Assembly: GCF_021531915.1 (NCBI RefSeq)
Contig: NZ_JAFBIV010000003.1
Span: 186,001 to 250,000, forward strand
DNA from: Oscillibacter valericigenes
GTDB taxonomy: Bacteria; Bacillota; Clostridia; Oscillospirales; Oscillospiraceae
DNA length: 64,000 nucleotides
Reading direction: 5' to 3'
The first letter of the stretch is position 1. The number at the start of each line of letters is the position of its first letter. A model generated the notes under the pieces. That model was not told the origin of the DNA and searched no databases. It was given only the letters and a program-made list of their open reading frames with translations. Positions 30,471 through 37,236 of this stretch are shown one piece after another. The position numbers and the translations under genes are program-made.

Positions 30471-32156
30471 TCAAAGCAGGATCACGGCGCTTTCGCAGCT
30501 GTTCAGCGTGATGCGGTTTTCGGCTCCTGCCTGGGCCAGGAGGGCCTCCTCCCTGCTGGTGTTGGTCAGCAGGATTTTTTGAATGGGACCGTCCAGGGGC
30601 AGGGTGCGGGCGGTCTCGCCGTAGTTGCCCGCCACCAGAATGGTCTGGCCATTTCCCTTGCGCAGGTAGGCCAGAATACCCGGCTCCGTCCCGTAAGCTG
30701 GGACAAAGTCTCCGTAGGTGAAGGTGTCCAGATAAGCGTCCGACTTCCGCAGGGCGATGAGCCGCTTGTAATAGTTCAGGAGGGAATCCGGACGGCTCTG
30801 CTGCTCCGCCACGTTGATCTCCCGGTAGTTGGGGTTCACCATAAACCAGGGGGTTCCGGTGGTGAAGCCGCCGTTGGGACCGTCGGACCACTGCATGGGG
30901 GTCCGGGCGTTGTCCCGGCTGTGGAGATAGCAGGCCTCCAGGGCCTCCTCCCTGCTGCACCCGGCCCGGAGGGCCACCTGGTACTGGTCGATGGTGTTGA
31001 TGTCCTCGTACTGGGAGATGTCGGTCATCTGGCAGTTGGTCATGCCGATCTCCTGGCCCTGGTACAGGAAGGGGATGCCTCGCAGCAGCAGGGACGTGGT
31101 GGCCAGCAGCTTCTTTCCCGTCTCGTTCTGGGCGTAGGGCGGCAGGAAGCGGCTGGCACCCCGGGGCTCGTCGTGGTTTTCAATGATGTTGGCCAGGAAA
31201 CCGATCCCCTGGACCTTCTGCTGGGCGGTGAACAGGGCTTCCCGCCAGGGCTCGAATTGAATGGTGGGGGCGTCGTACCAGCCGTGGCCGCCGAAGGTCA
31301 GGGCCTGGGCACTGAAGTCGAACATGGTGGAAAAATGACCCTCGTCTCCGATGAACGCCGCCAGCTCGGCCTCCTTCATGTTGAAGACCTCGCCTACGGT
31401 GAAGGCGTCGTGTTTGGCGAAGGTCTCCCGCTTCAGTTCCTGGAGGAAGTCACCGATACCGTCGGCGGATTCCACCATTTTTGTGCAGAAAGCCAGACCG
31501 TCAGGGCCGTCGGGCTCAAAGGAGGGAAAGGCCAGGTTCTTCTTGATGTTGATGATGGCATCGATGCGGAAGCCCGCCACGCCCTTGTCCAGCCACCAGT
31601 TCACCATGTCGTAGATTTTCTGCCGGACCACCGGGTTCTCCCAGTTCAGGTCCGGCTGCTCCGGAGCGAACATGTGGAGGTAGTACAGGTCCGTGCCGGG
31701 GACGGGACTCCATGTGCTGCCGCCGAAATAGGAGCGGTAGTTGCTGGGGGGCTGGCCGTCCCTGCCCTTGCGGAAGTAGAAGTAATCGCCGTACTCCCCT
31801 TCCGGGTCCGCCAGGGCCTTCCGGAACCACTCATGCTGGTCGGAGCAGTGGTTCACCACCAGGTCCATAACGATGGACATGTCCCGCCGCTTGGCCTCCG
31901 CCAGCAGCAGGTCGAAGTCCTCCATGGTGCCGAACTCCTCCGCGATGCGGTAATAGTCCGAGATGTCGTAGCCCTGGTCCACAAAGGGAGACTGATAGAC
32001 AGGAGAGAGCCAGAGAATGTCCACGCCCAGGTCCTTCAGATAGTCCAGCCTGGACAGCACGCCCCGCAGGTCGCCGATGCCGTCGCCGTTGGCGTCGCAG
32101 AAGCTCTTGGGATAGATCTGGTAGGCGACCTTGCCGTTCCACCATGATTTCTTCAT
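30471..32156 (-). CDS. GH13 alpha-glucosidase (oligo-1,6-glucosidase-like)
   Basis: This 561-residue cytoplasmic enzyme belongs to glycoside hydrolase family 13 and probably trims isomalto- or malto-oligosaccharides. The start KSWWNGKVAYQIYPKSFCDANGDGIGDL (seen as several blocks) is typical of oligo-1,6-glucosidases. The catalytic residues are nucleophile D199 (GFRIDAI), acid/base E256 (FTVGEVFNM) and D329 (IENHDEPR). It has no signal peptide. The promoter lies at 32197-32225 and it appears to be a single-gene transcript; no sugar transporter is adjacent. Trehalose-6-phosphate hydrolase is a related alternative that sequence alone does not exclude. Confidence 0.92.
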   Translation of the reverse strand: MKKSWWNGKVAYQIYPKSFCDANGDGIGDLRGVLSRLDYLKDLGVDILWLSPVYQSPFVDQGYDISDYYRIAEEFGTMEDFDLLLAEAKRRDMSIVMDLVVNHCSDQHEWFRKALADPEGEYGDYFYFRKGRDGQPPSNYRSYFGGSTWSPVPGTDLYYLHMFAPEQPDLNWENPVVRQKIYDMVNWWLDKGVAGFRIDAIINIKKNLAFPSFEPDGPDGLAFCTKMVESADGIGDFLQELKRETFAKHDAFTVGEVFNMKEAELAAFIGDEGHFSTMFDFSAQALTFGGHGWYDAPTIQFEPWREALFTAQQKVQGIGFLANIIENHDEPRGASRFLPPYAQNETGKKLLATTSLLLRGIPFLYQGQEIGMTNCQMTDISQYEDINTIDQYQVALRAGCSREEALEACYLHSRDNARTPMQWSDGPNGGFTTGTPWFMVNPNYREINVAEQQSRPDSLLNYYKRLIALRKSDAYLDTFTYGDFVPAYGTEPGILAYLRKGNGQTILVAGNYGETARTLPLDGPIQKILLTNTSREEALLAQAGAENRITLNSCESAVILL

Positions 32157-32196
32157 AAAAACGATTTCCTTTCCGGATAAACTGATAGTCTGTTAT

Positions 32197-32225
32197 TGTT
32201 TAGCACGATTTTCGGCCCTTGTCAA
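32197..32225 (-). promoter_or_regulatory. GH13 gene promoter
   Basis: On the minus strand TTGACA (32225-32220) and TAAACA (32202-32197) are 17 bp apart. Confidence 0.65.
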
Positions 32226-32372
32226 TGCCTGTATCGGGAAAAGTGGTATAGAAAAAGGACTCCGGCGAACCGGAGTCCTTTTTGTCTGTCAATAAAATCG
32301 GAAATCTTGTGCGCCGGGAAGGAAGATAGTTACGAAAGAAACCCAGGAGGGGTGTCTTTCGTTTTTAATCAT

Positions 32373-32443
32373 AAGTTTTTCTGAACTTGAAAAGTTCAGA
32401 AAAACTTGCAGCAGCTTGTCGAAAAGACTTTTTCGACAAGCTG
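32373..32443. repeat. Tandem palindrome pair, copy 2
   Basis: AAGTTTTTCTGAACTT with its complement (32373-32406) is followed by CAGCTTGTCGAAAAG with its complement (32412-32443). Relative to the SSS gene, which reads leftwards into it, the order is terminator, CAGCTTG palindrome, AAGTTTT palindrome, exactly as after the hydrogenase gene at 14.6 kb. Confidence 0.78.
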
Positions 32444-32473
32444 AAAGGACTCCGGCGAACCGGAGTCCTTTTC
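32444..32473 (-). terminator. Terminator of the SSS symporter gene
   Basis: AAAGGACTCCGG pairs with CCGGAGTCCTTTT around a CGAA loop, 12 bp beyond the stop codon. Confidence 0.78.
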
Positions 32474-32484
32474 GGAAAAACGGA

Positions 32485-33939
32485 TCAGTCTTCCTCGGGG
32501 GCCAGCTCCGTGGTCTTCACCTTGGGCGGGAAGAGCTTGGAGAACACCAGGAAGAACACCAGGCCCACGATCAGGCCGGGGATGATGGGCTGGGACAGCT
32601 TCACGCCGAACAGCACACCGCCGGAGAATTTCTCCAGATACACCACCACGATGGAGCCGGAGATCAGGGAGGCGATGGTGCCCGCCAGAGAGGCGCCGGT
32701 CCAGTAGTGGCCCAGCACATAGGGGAAGAAGGCACCGGCGGCACGGAGGGTGAAGCAGAACATCAGCAGGGTGACGATGCTGGAGGTGTTGAACAGGGCG
32801 ATGAACATGGAGGCAACGCCCACGATGGCCATGACGATCTTGGTGACCTTCATGACCTCCTCGCTGGTGGCGTCGGGCTTCAGCACGGCACGATAGATGT
32901 CGTTGGCGAAGATGGAGCCGGCACCCAGCAGGTCGGAGTCGGAGGAGGACATGGTGGCGGAGATGATACCGGCAAACAGCAGACCGCAGATGATGGCGGG
33001 CATGGTCTCCATAGCCAGCACCGGCAGCGCATAGCGGGCGCCCACGTCAGCGAAGTCCTCGGCGTTGAACTTGCCCATATTGATCAGGGCCAGGGTGATG
33101 ATACCCAGGATGGCGGGGATGAACGCATAGATGAAGTTGATGATGGCAGCCAGAATGGAGCCCTGCTTGGCGGCCTTGCCGTCGCGGGCGGCGTAGTAGC
33201 GGGAAACGGCCTCCTGGCCCACGGTGAAGGTGGCGACGTACATGACGGTCAGGGACACCACGGCCATGGGGCTGTAACCCTTGAACATGTCGAAGGTCTC
33301 GGCGGGGACATTGGCGACCACATTGCCCCAGCCGCCGGCCATATTCATGGCGAAGGGCACGGCGATGATCATGCCGATGATGATGAGGAACACCTGGATG
33401 AAGTCCGTCAGGGTGACGCTCCACAGGCCGCCCATGATGGAGTAAATGGTGACCACCACGGCCACGATGATGACGGCAGTCTTGTAGCTGATGCCCAGCA
33501 TGGTGGACAGAATGACGGAGGAGGCGATGAACTGGCCGGCGGTCAGGCCGATCAGGGGCAGCAGCATGATGATGGCGGTGATGAGGCCCGCGCTCTTGCC
33601 GTAGCGGCGGCGGAAGTACTCAGGCACCGTCTTGACGGTGGCAGCCCGGAACTTGGGGGCCAGGAAGGTCAGGATCACGAAGGCGAAGCCCATGGTGATG
33701 ATGTACCAGGCAGAGGAAATGCCGTGGTTCTGCATGCCCTGCTGGACCACGCCCAGAGAGCTGCCGCCGCCGATCTCCGTGGCAGCCAGGGTACCGGCCA
33801 TCAGGAAGGGGCCCAGACGGCGTCCGGCCACCATGAAGTCGGTGTTGGAAGTGATGCGCTTGGAGGACCACCAGCCGATGAACAGCATCACCAGCAGGTA
33901 GAGGACCACGATCACGGTTACGGTCATGTTAAATTTCAT
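32485..33939 (-). CDS. Sodium:solute symporter (SSS family)
   Basis: This 484-residue membrane protein has about 13 hydrophobic segments and matches the sodium:solute symporter family (SSKRITSNTDFMVAGRRLGPFLMAGTLAATEIGGGS is the conserved N-terminal block, seen in parts). These proteins take up sugars, amino acids, vitamins or carboxylates with Na+. The pattern is nearer the PutP/PanF branch than the sugar branch, but the substrate is not fixed. I chose the ATG at 33939 after a GGGAGAG site; the open frame runs far upstream but codes for nothing family-like there. Its promoter is at 34073-34101. Confidence 0.93.
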   Translation of the reverse strand: MKFNMTVTVIVVLYLLVMLFIGWWSSKRITSNTDFMVAGRRLGPFLMAGTLAATEIGGGSSLGVVQQGMQNHGISSAWYIITMGFAFVILTFLAPKFRAATVKTVPEYFRRRYGKSAGLITAIIMLLPLIGLTAGQFIASSVILSTMLGISYKTAVIIVAVVVTIYSIMGGLWSVTLTDFIQVFLIIIGMIIAVPFAMNMAGGWGNVVANVPAETFDMFKGYSPMAVVSLTVMYVATFTVGQEAVSRYYAARDGKAAKQGSILAAIINFIYAFIPAILGIITLALINMGKFNAEDFADVGARYALPVLAMETMPAIICGLLFAGIISATMSSSDSDLLGAGSIFANDIYRAVLKPDATSEEVMKVTKIVMAIVGVASMFIALFNTSSIVTLLMFCFTLRAAGAFFPYVLGHYWTGASLAGTIASLISGSIVVVYLEKFSGGVLFGVKLSQPIIPGLIVGLVFFLVFSKLFPPKVKTTELAPEED

Positions 33940-34072
33940 AGTTTCTCTCCCTCTTTTTCTCGTCTGTTGATGGACAGGAATGTGTGGAATTGAGCAGCTT
34001 TCCCTCCCTTCCGGCCCCGCTCCGGCACAGCGCTGCCACCCGGGGCTGCGGCTATTTTGGTTTGCTGGCCCC

Positions 34073-34101
34073 ATCTTATCAAAATTTGAACAAATTGTAA
34101 A
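34073..34101 (-). promoter_or_regulatory. SSS symporter promoter
   Basis: On the minus strand TTTACA (34101-34096) and TAAGAT (34078-34073) are 17 bp apart. A GC-rich leader of about 125 nt follows, with several possible stems and no class I recognise. Confidence 0.65.
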
Positions 34102-34112
34102 GATTCGAAAAG

Positions 34113-34140
34113 AAAAAGCGGAGCGCCTGCTCCGCTTTTT
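34113..34140. terminator. Terminator of the YczE/GNAT transcript
   Basis: AAAAAGCGGAG (34113-34123) pairs with CTCCGCTTTTT (34130-34140), giving a T-run in both directions. It lies 14 bp beyond the YczE stop. Confidence 0.88.
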
Positions 34141-34154
34141 ACGCTGTGAAAACC

Positions 34155-34874
34155 TTATTCCGGCTCTCCCGGCCGGTCCGGGGCTTCCGCGGTGGCCTCC
34201 GGCTGTGGGGCTGGTTCCTCCGGGGCGTTTCGCTGCCGGATGCGCCGGATGGTCTCCGGCAGGTTCTCCTGGTGGAGGTCCGCCGCCCGGAAGCGCAGTA
34301 GAGCGAAGTTCAGGTTGAACAGGGTCCCCACCCCCACGCCGGTGACGATGGTGCCGATGCCCACCTGTCCGCCCAGGCGCCAGCCCACGAAAATGGCGAT
34401 CAGCTCCACCACGGCCCGGCAGAAGCCCACGGACCGGCCGGTCTTCCGGGCCAGGACCACCATCAGGGCGTCCCGGGGGCCGGAGCCCAGGGCACTTCTC
34501 ATGTACATCCAGGTGCCAAGGGCCAGCAGCTCCATGCCGCCCAGCAGCATCAGGAGCCCGGACCACAGACTCTGCATCTGTGGGATCCACCCCAGGTACA
34601 GCAGCCCGTCGATGAAAAGCGGACAGATGAAAATGTTTGCCAGGGTTCCGATGCCGAAACTCTCTCCGCAGAGGACGGCCACGGCGATGACTGCTGCCCC
34701 CACGATCATGGCGGCGGTGCCGTAGGTGATGCCGAAGAAAATGGACATGCCGTTCTGCAGCACGCTCCAGGGCTCCAGGCCCACGTTGGCCTGGAGCATC
34801 ATGGTGATGCCAACGGCGCTGACCAGCAGACCGCCCAAAAGGATGCCGGTCCGCCTGCAATATTCCCGAAACAC
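34155..34874 (-). CDS. YczE/YitT-type integral membrane protein
   Basis: This 239-residue protein has five or six membrane segments and the YczE-family features LLVSAVGITMMLQANVGLEPW near the start and GSGPRDALMVVLARKTGRSVG in the middle. The family has no firmly established biochemical role. A hydrophilic, Pro/Glu-rich C-terminal tail (about 205-239) is predicted to be cytoplasmic. The start codon is GTG at 34874, with AGGAGG 8 bp upstream. It follows the GNAT gene by 26 bp and probably shares its transcript. Confidence 0.87.
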   Translation of the reverse strand: MFREYCRRTGILLGGLLVSAVGITMMLQANVGLEPWSVLQNGMSIFFGITYGTAAMIVGAAVIAVAVLCGESFGIGTLANIFICPLFIDGLLYLGWIPQMQSLWSGLLMLLGGMELLALGTWMYMRSALGSGPRDALMVVLARKTGRSVGFCRAVVELIAIFVGWRLGGQVGIGTIVTGVGVGTLFNLNFALLRFRAADLHQENLPETIRRIRQRNAPEEPAPQPEATAEAPDRPGEPE

Positions 34875-34900
34875 AGAGGATTCCTCCTGCTTTTCTGATT

Positions 34901-35671
34901 TTAAAGATATAATTCGCCCCAGCGGCCGCAGGCTTCAAAGCCCACCTGCCGGTAAAGTTCTGCTACCTCATCATATCCGGAGATGAGCCGGGGCGTTTTG
35001 CCTAGCTCCAAAATCCGCTTCACCAGGAAACGGCTGATGCGGCCGCCAAGCCCCCGGTGGCGGTGCTCCGGCACCACGGCCACTGCCGCGATAACGCCGC
35101 ACTCGTCATCCTGGGAGGCGATGGAGCCGGTGGCAACCACGCTGCCGTCCAGTTCCAGCTGATACAGCTCTGCCAGACCCGTGTCTAGCCGTTGACCCAG
35201 GTCCTCGGCCCAGGGTTCAAACCGCAGATGGGTCCGGTAGTATTCGTGGCTCCGCTGTAGGACGGAGAACACCGCCGCCAGATTGCCGGGGGTGATGTCC
35301 GGAAAGTCCTCCTCCACGGGGCCGCCCCGGTATACCATATAATAAGAGCTTTCCGTGGTCCCGCCCAGCAGGCCTTGCAGGGCCGCGCACTGGTCCTGGT
35401 TGGTGTCCACCTCGCGGACGCCACACTCCCGCACCAGCGTCGCGATAGGGGCCGGGTCCGCATCCGGAGAAGCGGAGACCACCAGTACATCCCCTGCCAG
35501 ATACAGGGCAGCAGCGGGCGAGTCGTCCTTCAGCAGCAGCCAGAAGAGGGCGCGGGCGTCCTCGGGGCCGTAGGTCCGCAGAGCCGTCATGATCCTGGAG
35601 CCGAACACCCGCTCATGGGCGCAGGCTGCTGTAAAGGCGGGAATCAGATCCGGAGTCAGCTTGGTCAGCAT
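34901..35671 (-). CDS. GNAT-family N-acetyltransferase
   Basis: This 256-residue protein has a C-terminal GNAT acetyltransferase domain (about 125-256). The acetyl-CoA-binding loop is readable as AVVPEHRHRGLGGRISRFLVKRIL (Q/R-x-x-G-x-G/A pattern) and the end as ELYRQVGFEACGRWGELY. The N-terminal 120 residues form a second, divergent alpha/beta domain, seen in other two-domain GNATs. The substrate is unknown. A weak AAGGA precedes the ATG by 11 bp. YczE follows in the same direction. Confidence 0.87.
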   Translation of the reverse strand: MLTKLTPDLIPAFTAACAHERVFGSRIMTALRTYGPEDARALFWLLLKDDSPAAALYLAGDVLVVSASPDADPAPIATLVRECGVREVDTNQDQCAALQGLLGGTTESSYYMVYRGGPVEEDFPDITPGNLAAVFSVLQRSHEYYRTHLRFEPWAEDLGQRLDTGLAELYQLELDGSVVATGSIASQDDECGVIAAVAVVPEHRHRGLGGRISRFLVKRILELGKTPRLISGYDEVAELYRQVGFEACGRWGELYL

Positions 35672-35700
35672 AGCGCACGCGTCCTTTCTGCATCATGGTA

Positions 35701-35728
35701 AAAGGAAAGCGGGCTTCCGCCCGCTTCC
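35701..35728 (-). terminator. Terminator of the YheO-type regulator
   Basis: On the minus strand GGAAGCGGGC pairs with GCCCGCTTTCC (one bulged base) and TTTT follows, 14 bp after the stop. Confidence 0.75.
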
Positions 35729-35741
35729 GTGTCTGCTTCCA

Positions 35742-36458
35742 TTACTCCTGGGTCTCAGCGGAGTCGTTTTTCACCTGGGACAGGTACCGGTATACGCTGG
35801 CCTGGGAACAGTGCAGGCCGGCGGCCACATCCTTCACGGCGCCCTTCAGCAGGAAGATGCCGTTGGTCTCCAGGGCGCCGATGATCTTCAGCCGCTCCTC
35901 GGAGGTCAGGCGGTCCGCAGTGACGCCCAGCCGCTCCAGCTCCCGGTTGATGGCATCGATGGCCACCGCTTCCGTGGAGTTGCGGAATTTTTCAGGCGTA
36001 TGCCGGGCGGGGGCGGGAGCGGCGCCGGGCTCCGGAGCGGTAGGCATGACCACGTCCTCCACAAAGATATCCGGATGGCAAAGCCCCATGACCTGGTTGC
36101 TGATGGCCCGGTAGCGGCTGTCGTCAAAATTGATGCAGAGCATGCCGATCAGACGGCCGTTCTGCTTGATGAACATGGTATTGGACCGCAGGTCCTTGCC
36201 GTTGATGGACACACCGTAATAGTGCAGGCGGTAGTCCGAGGTCTCATAGCTCTTGTCCCGCAGGATGCTGAGGGCCACATTGGTCAGGGGGGCGCCGATC
36301 TCCCGTCCGCTGACGTGGTTGTTGGCAATGGCGATGATGGAGCGGTTTTTATCCGTCAGATCGTGCAGGGCGACCTCGTAATCGGGGCCCAGCGCCTGCC
36401 CAAGAAACTCCGTCAATTTCACATAATGCTGCAAAAGCGCGTTGGGAACGTTGGGCAT
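35742..36458 (-). CDS. YheO/DauR-type transcriptional regulator (PAS-like plus HTH)
   Basis: This 238-residue protein has the two-part build of YheO/DauR regulators. An N-terminal PAS-like domain (about 8-125, YEVALHDLTDKNRSIIAIANNHVSGREIG in parts, then GKDLRSNTMFIKQNGRLIGMLC) probably binds a small ligand. A C-terminal helix-turn-helix (about 205-232, GAVKDVAAGLHCSQASVYRYLSQ) binds DNA. DauR controls D-amino-acid use in Pseudomonas. It is divergent from ridA and the lyase gene and is the likely controller of that block. Its own promoter is a perfect vegetative match, so it may be made constitutively. Confidence 0.88.
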   Translation of the reverse strand: MPNVPNALLQHYVKLTEFLGQALGPDYEVALHDLTDKNRSIIAIANNHVSGREIGAPLTNVALSILRDKSYETSDYRLHYYGVSINGKDLRSNTMFIKQNGRLIGMLCINFDDSRYRAISNQVMGLCHPDIFVEDVVMPTAPEPGAAPAPARHTPEKFRNSTEAVAIDAINRELERLGVTADRLTSEERLKIIGALETNGIFLLKGAVKDVAAGLHCSQASVYRYLSQVKNDSAETQE

Positions 36459-36500
36459 ACCCTCACCTCATTTCGGATTTTTACCATGGATTTTGATACC

Positions 36501-36529
36501 ATTATATAAAAGGCCTGATTTTTTGTCAA
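36501..36529 (-). promoter_or_regulatory. YheO-type regulator promoter
   Basis: On the minus strand a perfect TTGACA (36529-36524) and a perfect TATAAT (36506-36501) are exactly 17 bp apart. Confidence 0.85.
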
Positions 36530-36572
36530 AGAAAAAATTCTCATTACGATTGTAAATTTTTCTTAACTGATT

Positions 36573-36593
36573 TTGCATGCAGGTTGTATGCAA
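36573..36593. promoter_or_regulatory. Candidate operator between yheO-type gene and ridA
   Basis: TTGCAT and ATGCAA form an inverted repeat with a 9-bp spacer, 58 bp upstream of the ridA -35 box. It could be a site for the divergently encoded regulator. This is inference from position. Confidence 0.4.
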
Positions 36594-36650
36594 TTGCCAC
36601 AATAGCAGAGATGTGTATCTGGCTATCCGTACAAAGTGCATAAAGCTGAC

Positions 36651-36679
36651 TTGACAAAATTTTTTTATTCTGATAAAAT
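36651..36679 (+). promoter_or_regulatory. ridA promoter
   Basis: TTGACA (36651-36656) and TAAAAT (36674-36679) are 17 bp apart. A small stem CTCG/CGAG lies in the leader before the GAGGAGG ribosome site. Confidence 0.82.
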
Positions 36680-36713
36680 CATCTCGCTGAAAAACGAGAG
36701 GAGGCGTATTCCG

Positions 36714-37091
36714 ATGAAGACGATCATCAGTACGGCAAAGGCTCCCGCAGCCATCGGCCCGTACAGCCAGGCCACCGATCTGGGCAGCCTGGTCATCACT
36801 TCCGGCCAGCTCCCCATTGACCCCGCCACCGGCGCGTTCCCCGAGGGGATCCAGGAGCAGACCCGCCAGTCCCTGACCAATGTGAAGGCCATCCTCGAGG
36901 CAGCGGGCCTGACGATGGACTCCGTGGTCAAGACCACCGTGTTCCTCAGCGACATGAACAACTTCGGCGCCATGAATGAGGTGTATGCGACCTTCTTCAC
37001 AGAGGGCAGCTATCCCGCCCGCAGTGCGGTCGAAGTGGCACGGCTCCCCAAGGATGCCCTCGTGGAGATCGAGGTCATCGCCGCCAAGTAA
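36714..37091 (+). CDS. ridA: RidA-family 2-iminoacid deaminase
   Basis: RidA hydrolyses reactive enamine/imine products of PLP enzymes, such as 2-aminoacrylate, to harmless keto acids. The 125-residue protein forms a trimer in other species. Key residues are Y17 (GPYSQA), R103 ([13 protein letters not shown]), which holds the carboxylate, and E119 ([10 protein letters not shown]). The downstream lyase makes 2-aminoacrylate as its product, so the pairing makes biochemical sense. The gene lies 145 bp before that lyase, has its own strong promoter, and is divergent from a YheO-type regulator. Confidence 0.95.
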   Translation: MKTIISTAKAPAAIGPYSQATDLGSLVITSGQLPIDPATGAFPEGIQEQTRQSLTNVKAILEAAGLTMDSVVKTTVFLSDMNNFGAMNEVYATFFTEGSYPARSAVEVARLPKDALVEIEVIAAK

Positions 37092-37236
37092 GCCCGCGGC
37101 AAATTCCACTTGTTATCCCTGTGAATGATACTGTCCGCTAGGCGCAAGGCCGGGCCTGGGAACCCTGCCTTCGACGACCGGGGTATCCTCTAAAATCAAG
37201 GCACACCGTGCCTACATTAATTGGAGGTAAAGTATT
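37092..37236 (+). promoter_or_regulatory. Structured leader before the tryptophanase-type gene (unknown class)
   Basis: The 145-nt gap can fold into an outer stem GATAC+CCG (37127-37137) with CGG+GTATC (37179-37187) around a hairpin AAGGC-GGG/CCC-GCCTT (37146-37171). A second hairpin AGGCAC/GTGCCT (37199-37213) follows. TGCCTT at 37166-37171 can instead pair with AAGGCA at 37198-37203, so two exclusive folds exist, as in riboswitches or attenuators. A 22-codon frame (ATG 37125 to TAA 37193) covers the same stretch but has no good ribosome site and no Trp codon. No T-run terminator is present. Confidence 0.45.

Larger units (their letters stand above)
32157..32484. other. Intergenic region with promoter and repeats
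   Basis: No gene is credible here. It holds the GH13 promoter, a hairpin AAAGGACTCCGG/CCGGAGTCCTTT at about 32259-32284, a copy of the tandem palindrome pair (32373-32443), and a second copy of the same AAAGGACTCCGG hairpin (32444-32473) that ends the SSS gene. About 90 bp between the two hairpins (32285-32370) show nothing I recognise. Confidence 0.65.

Noticed and set aside
32196-32384. 62-codon plus-strand frame between GH13 and SSS genes
   Set aside because: It runs through the GH13 promoter and a terminator hairpin and has no ribosome site.
32485-34938. Single 817-codon open frame covering the SSS symporter and upstream DNA
   Set aside because: Only the part from ATG 33939 resembles the symporter family; the upstream part is the antisense of the YczE gene and crosses a terminator and a promoter.
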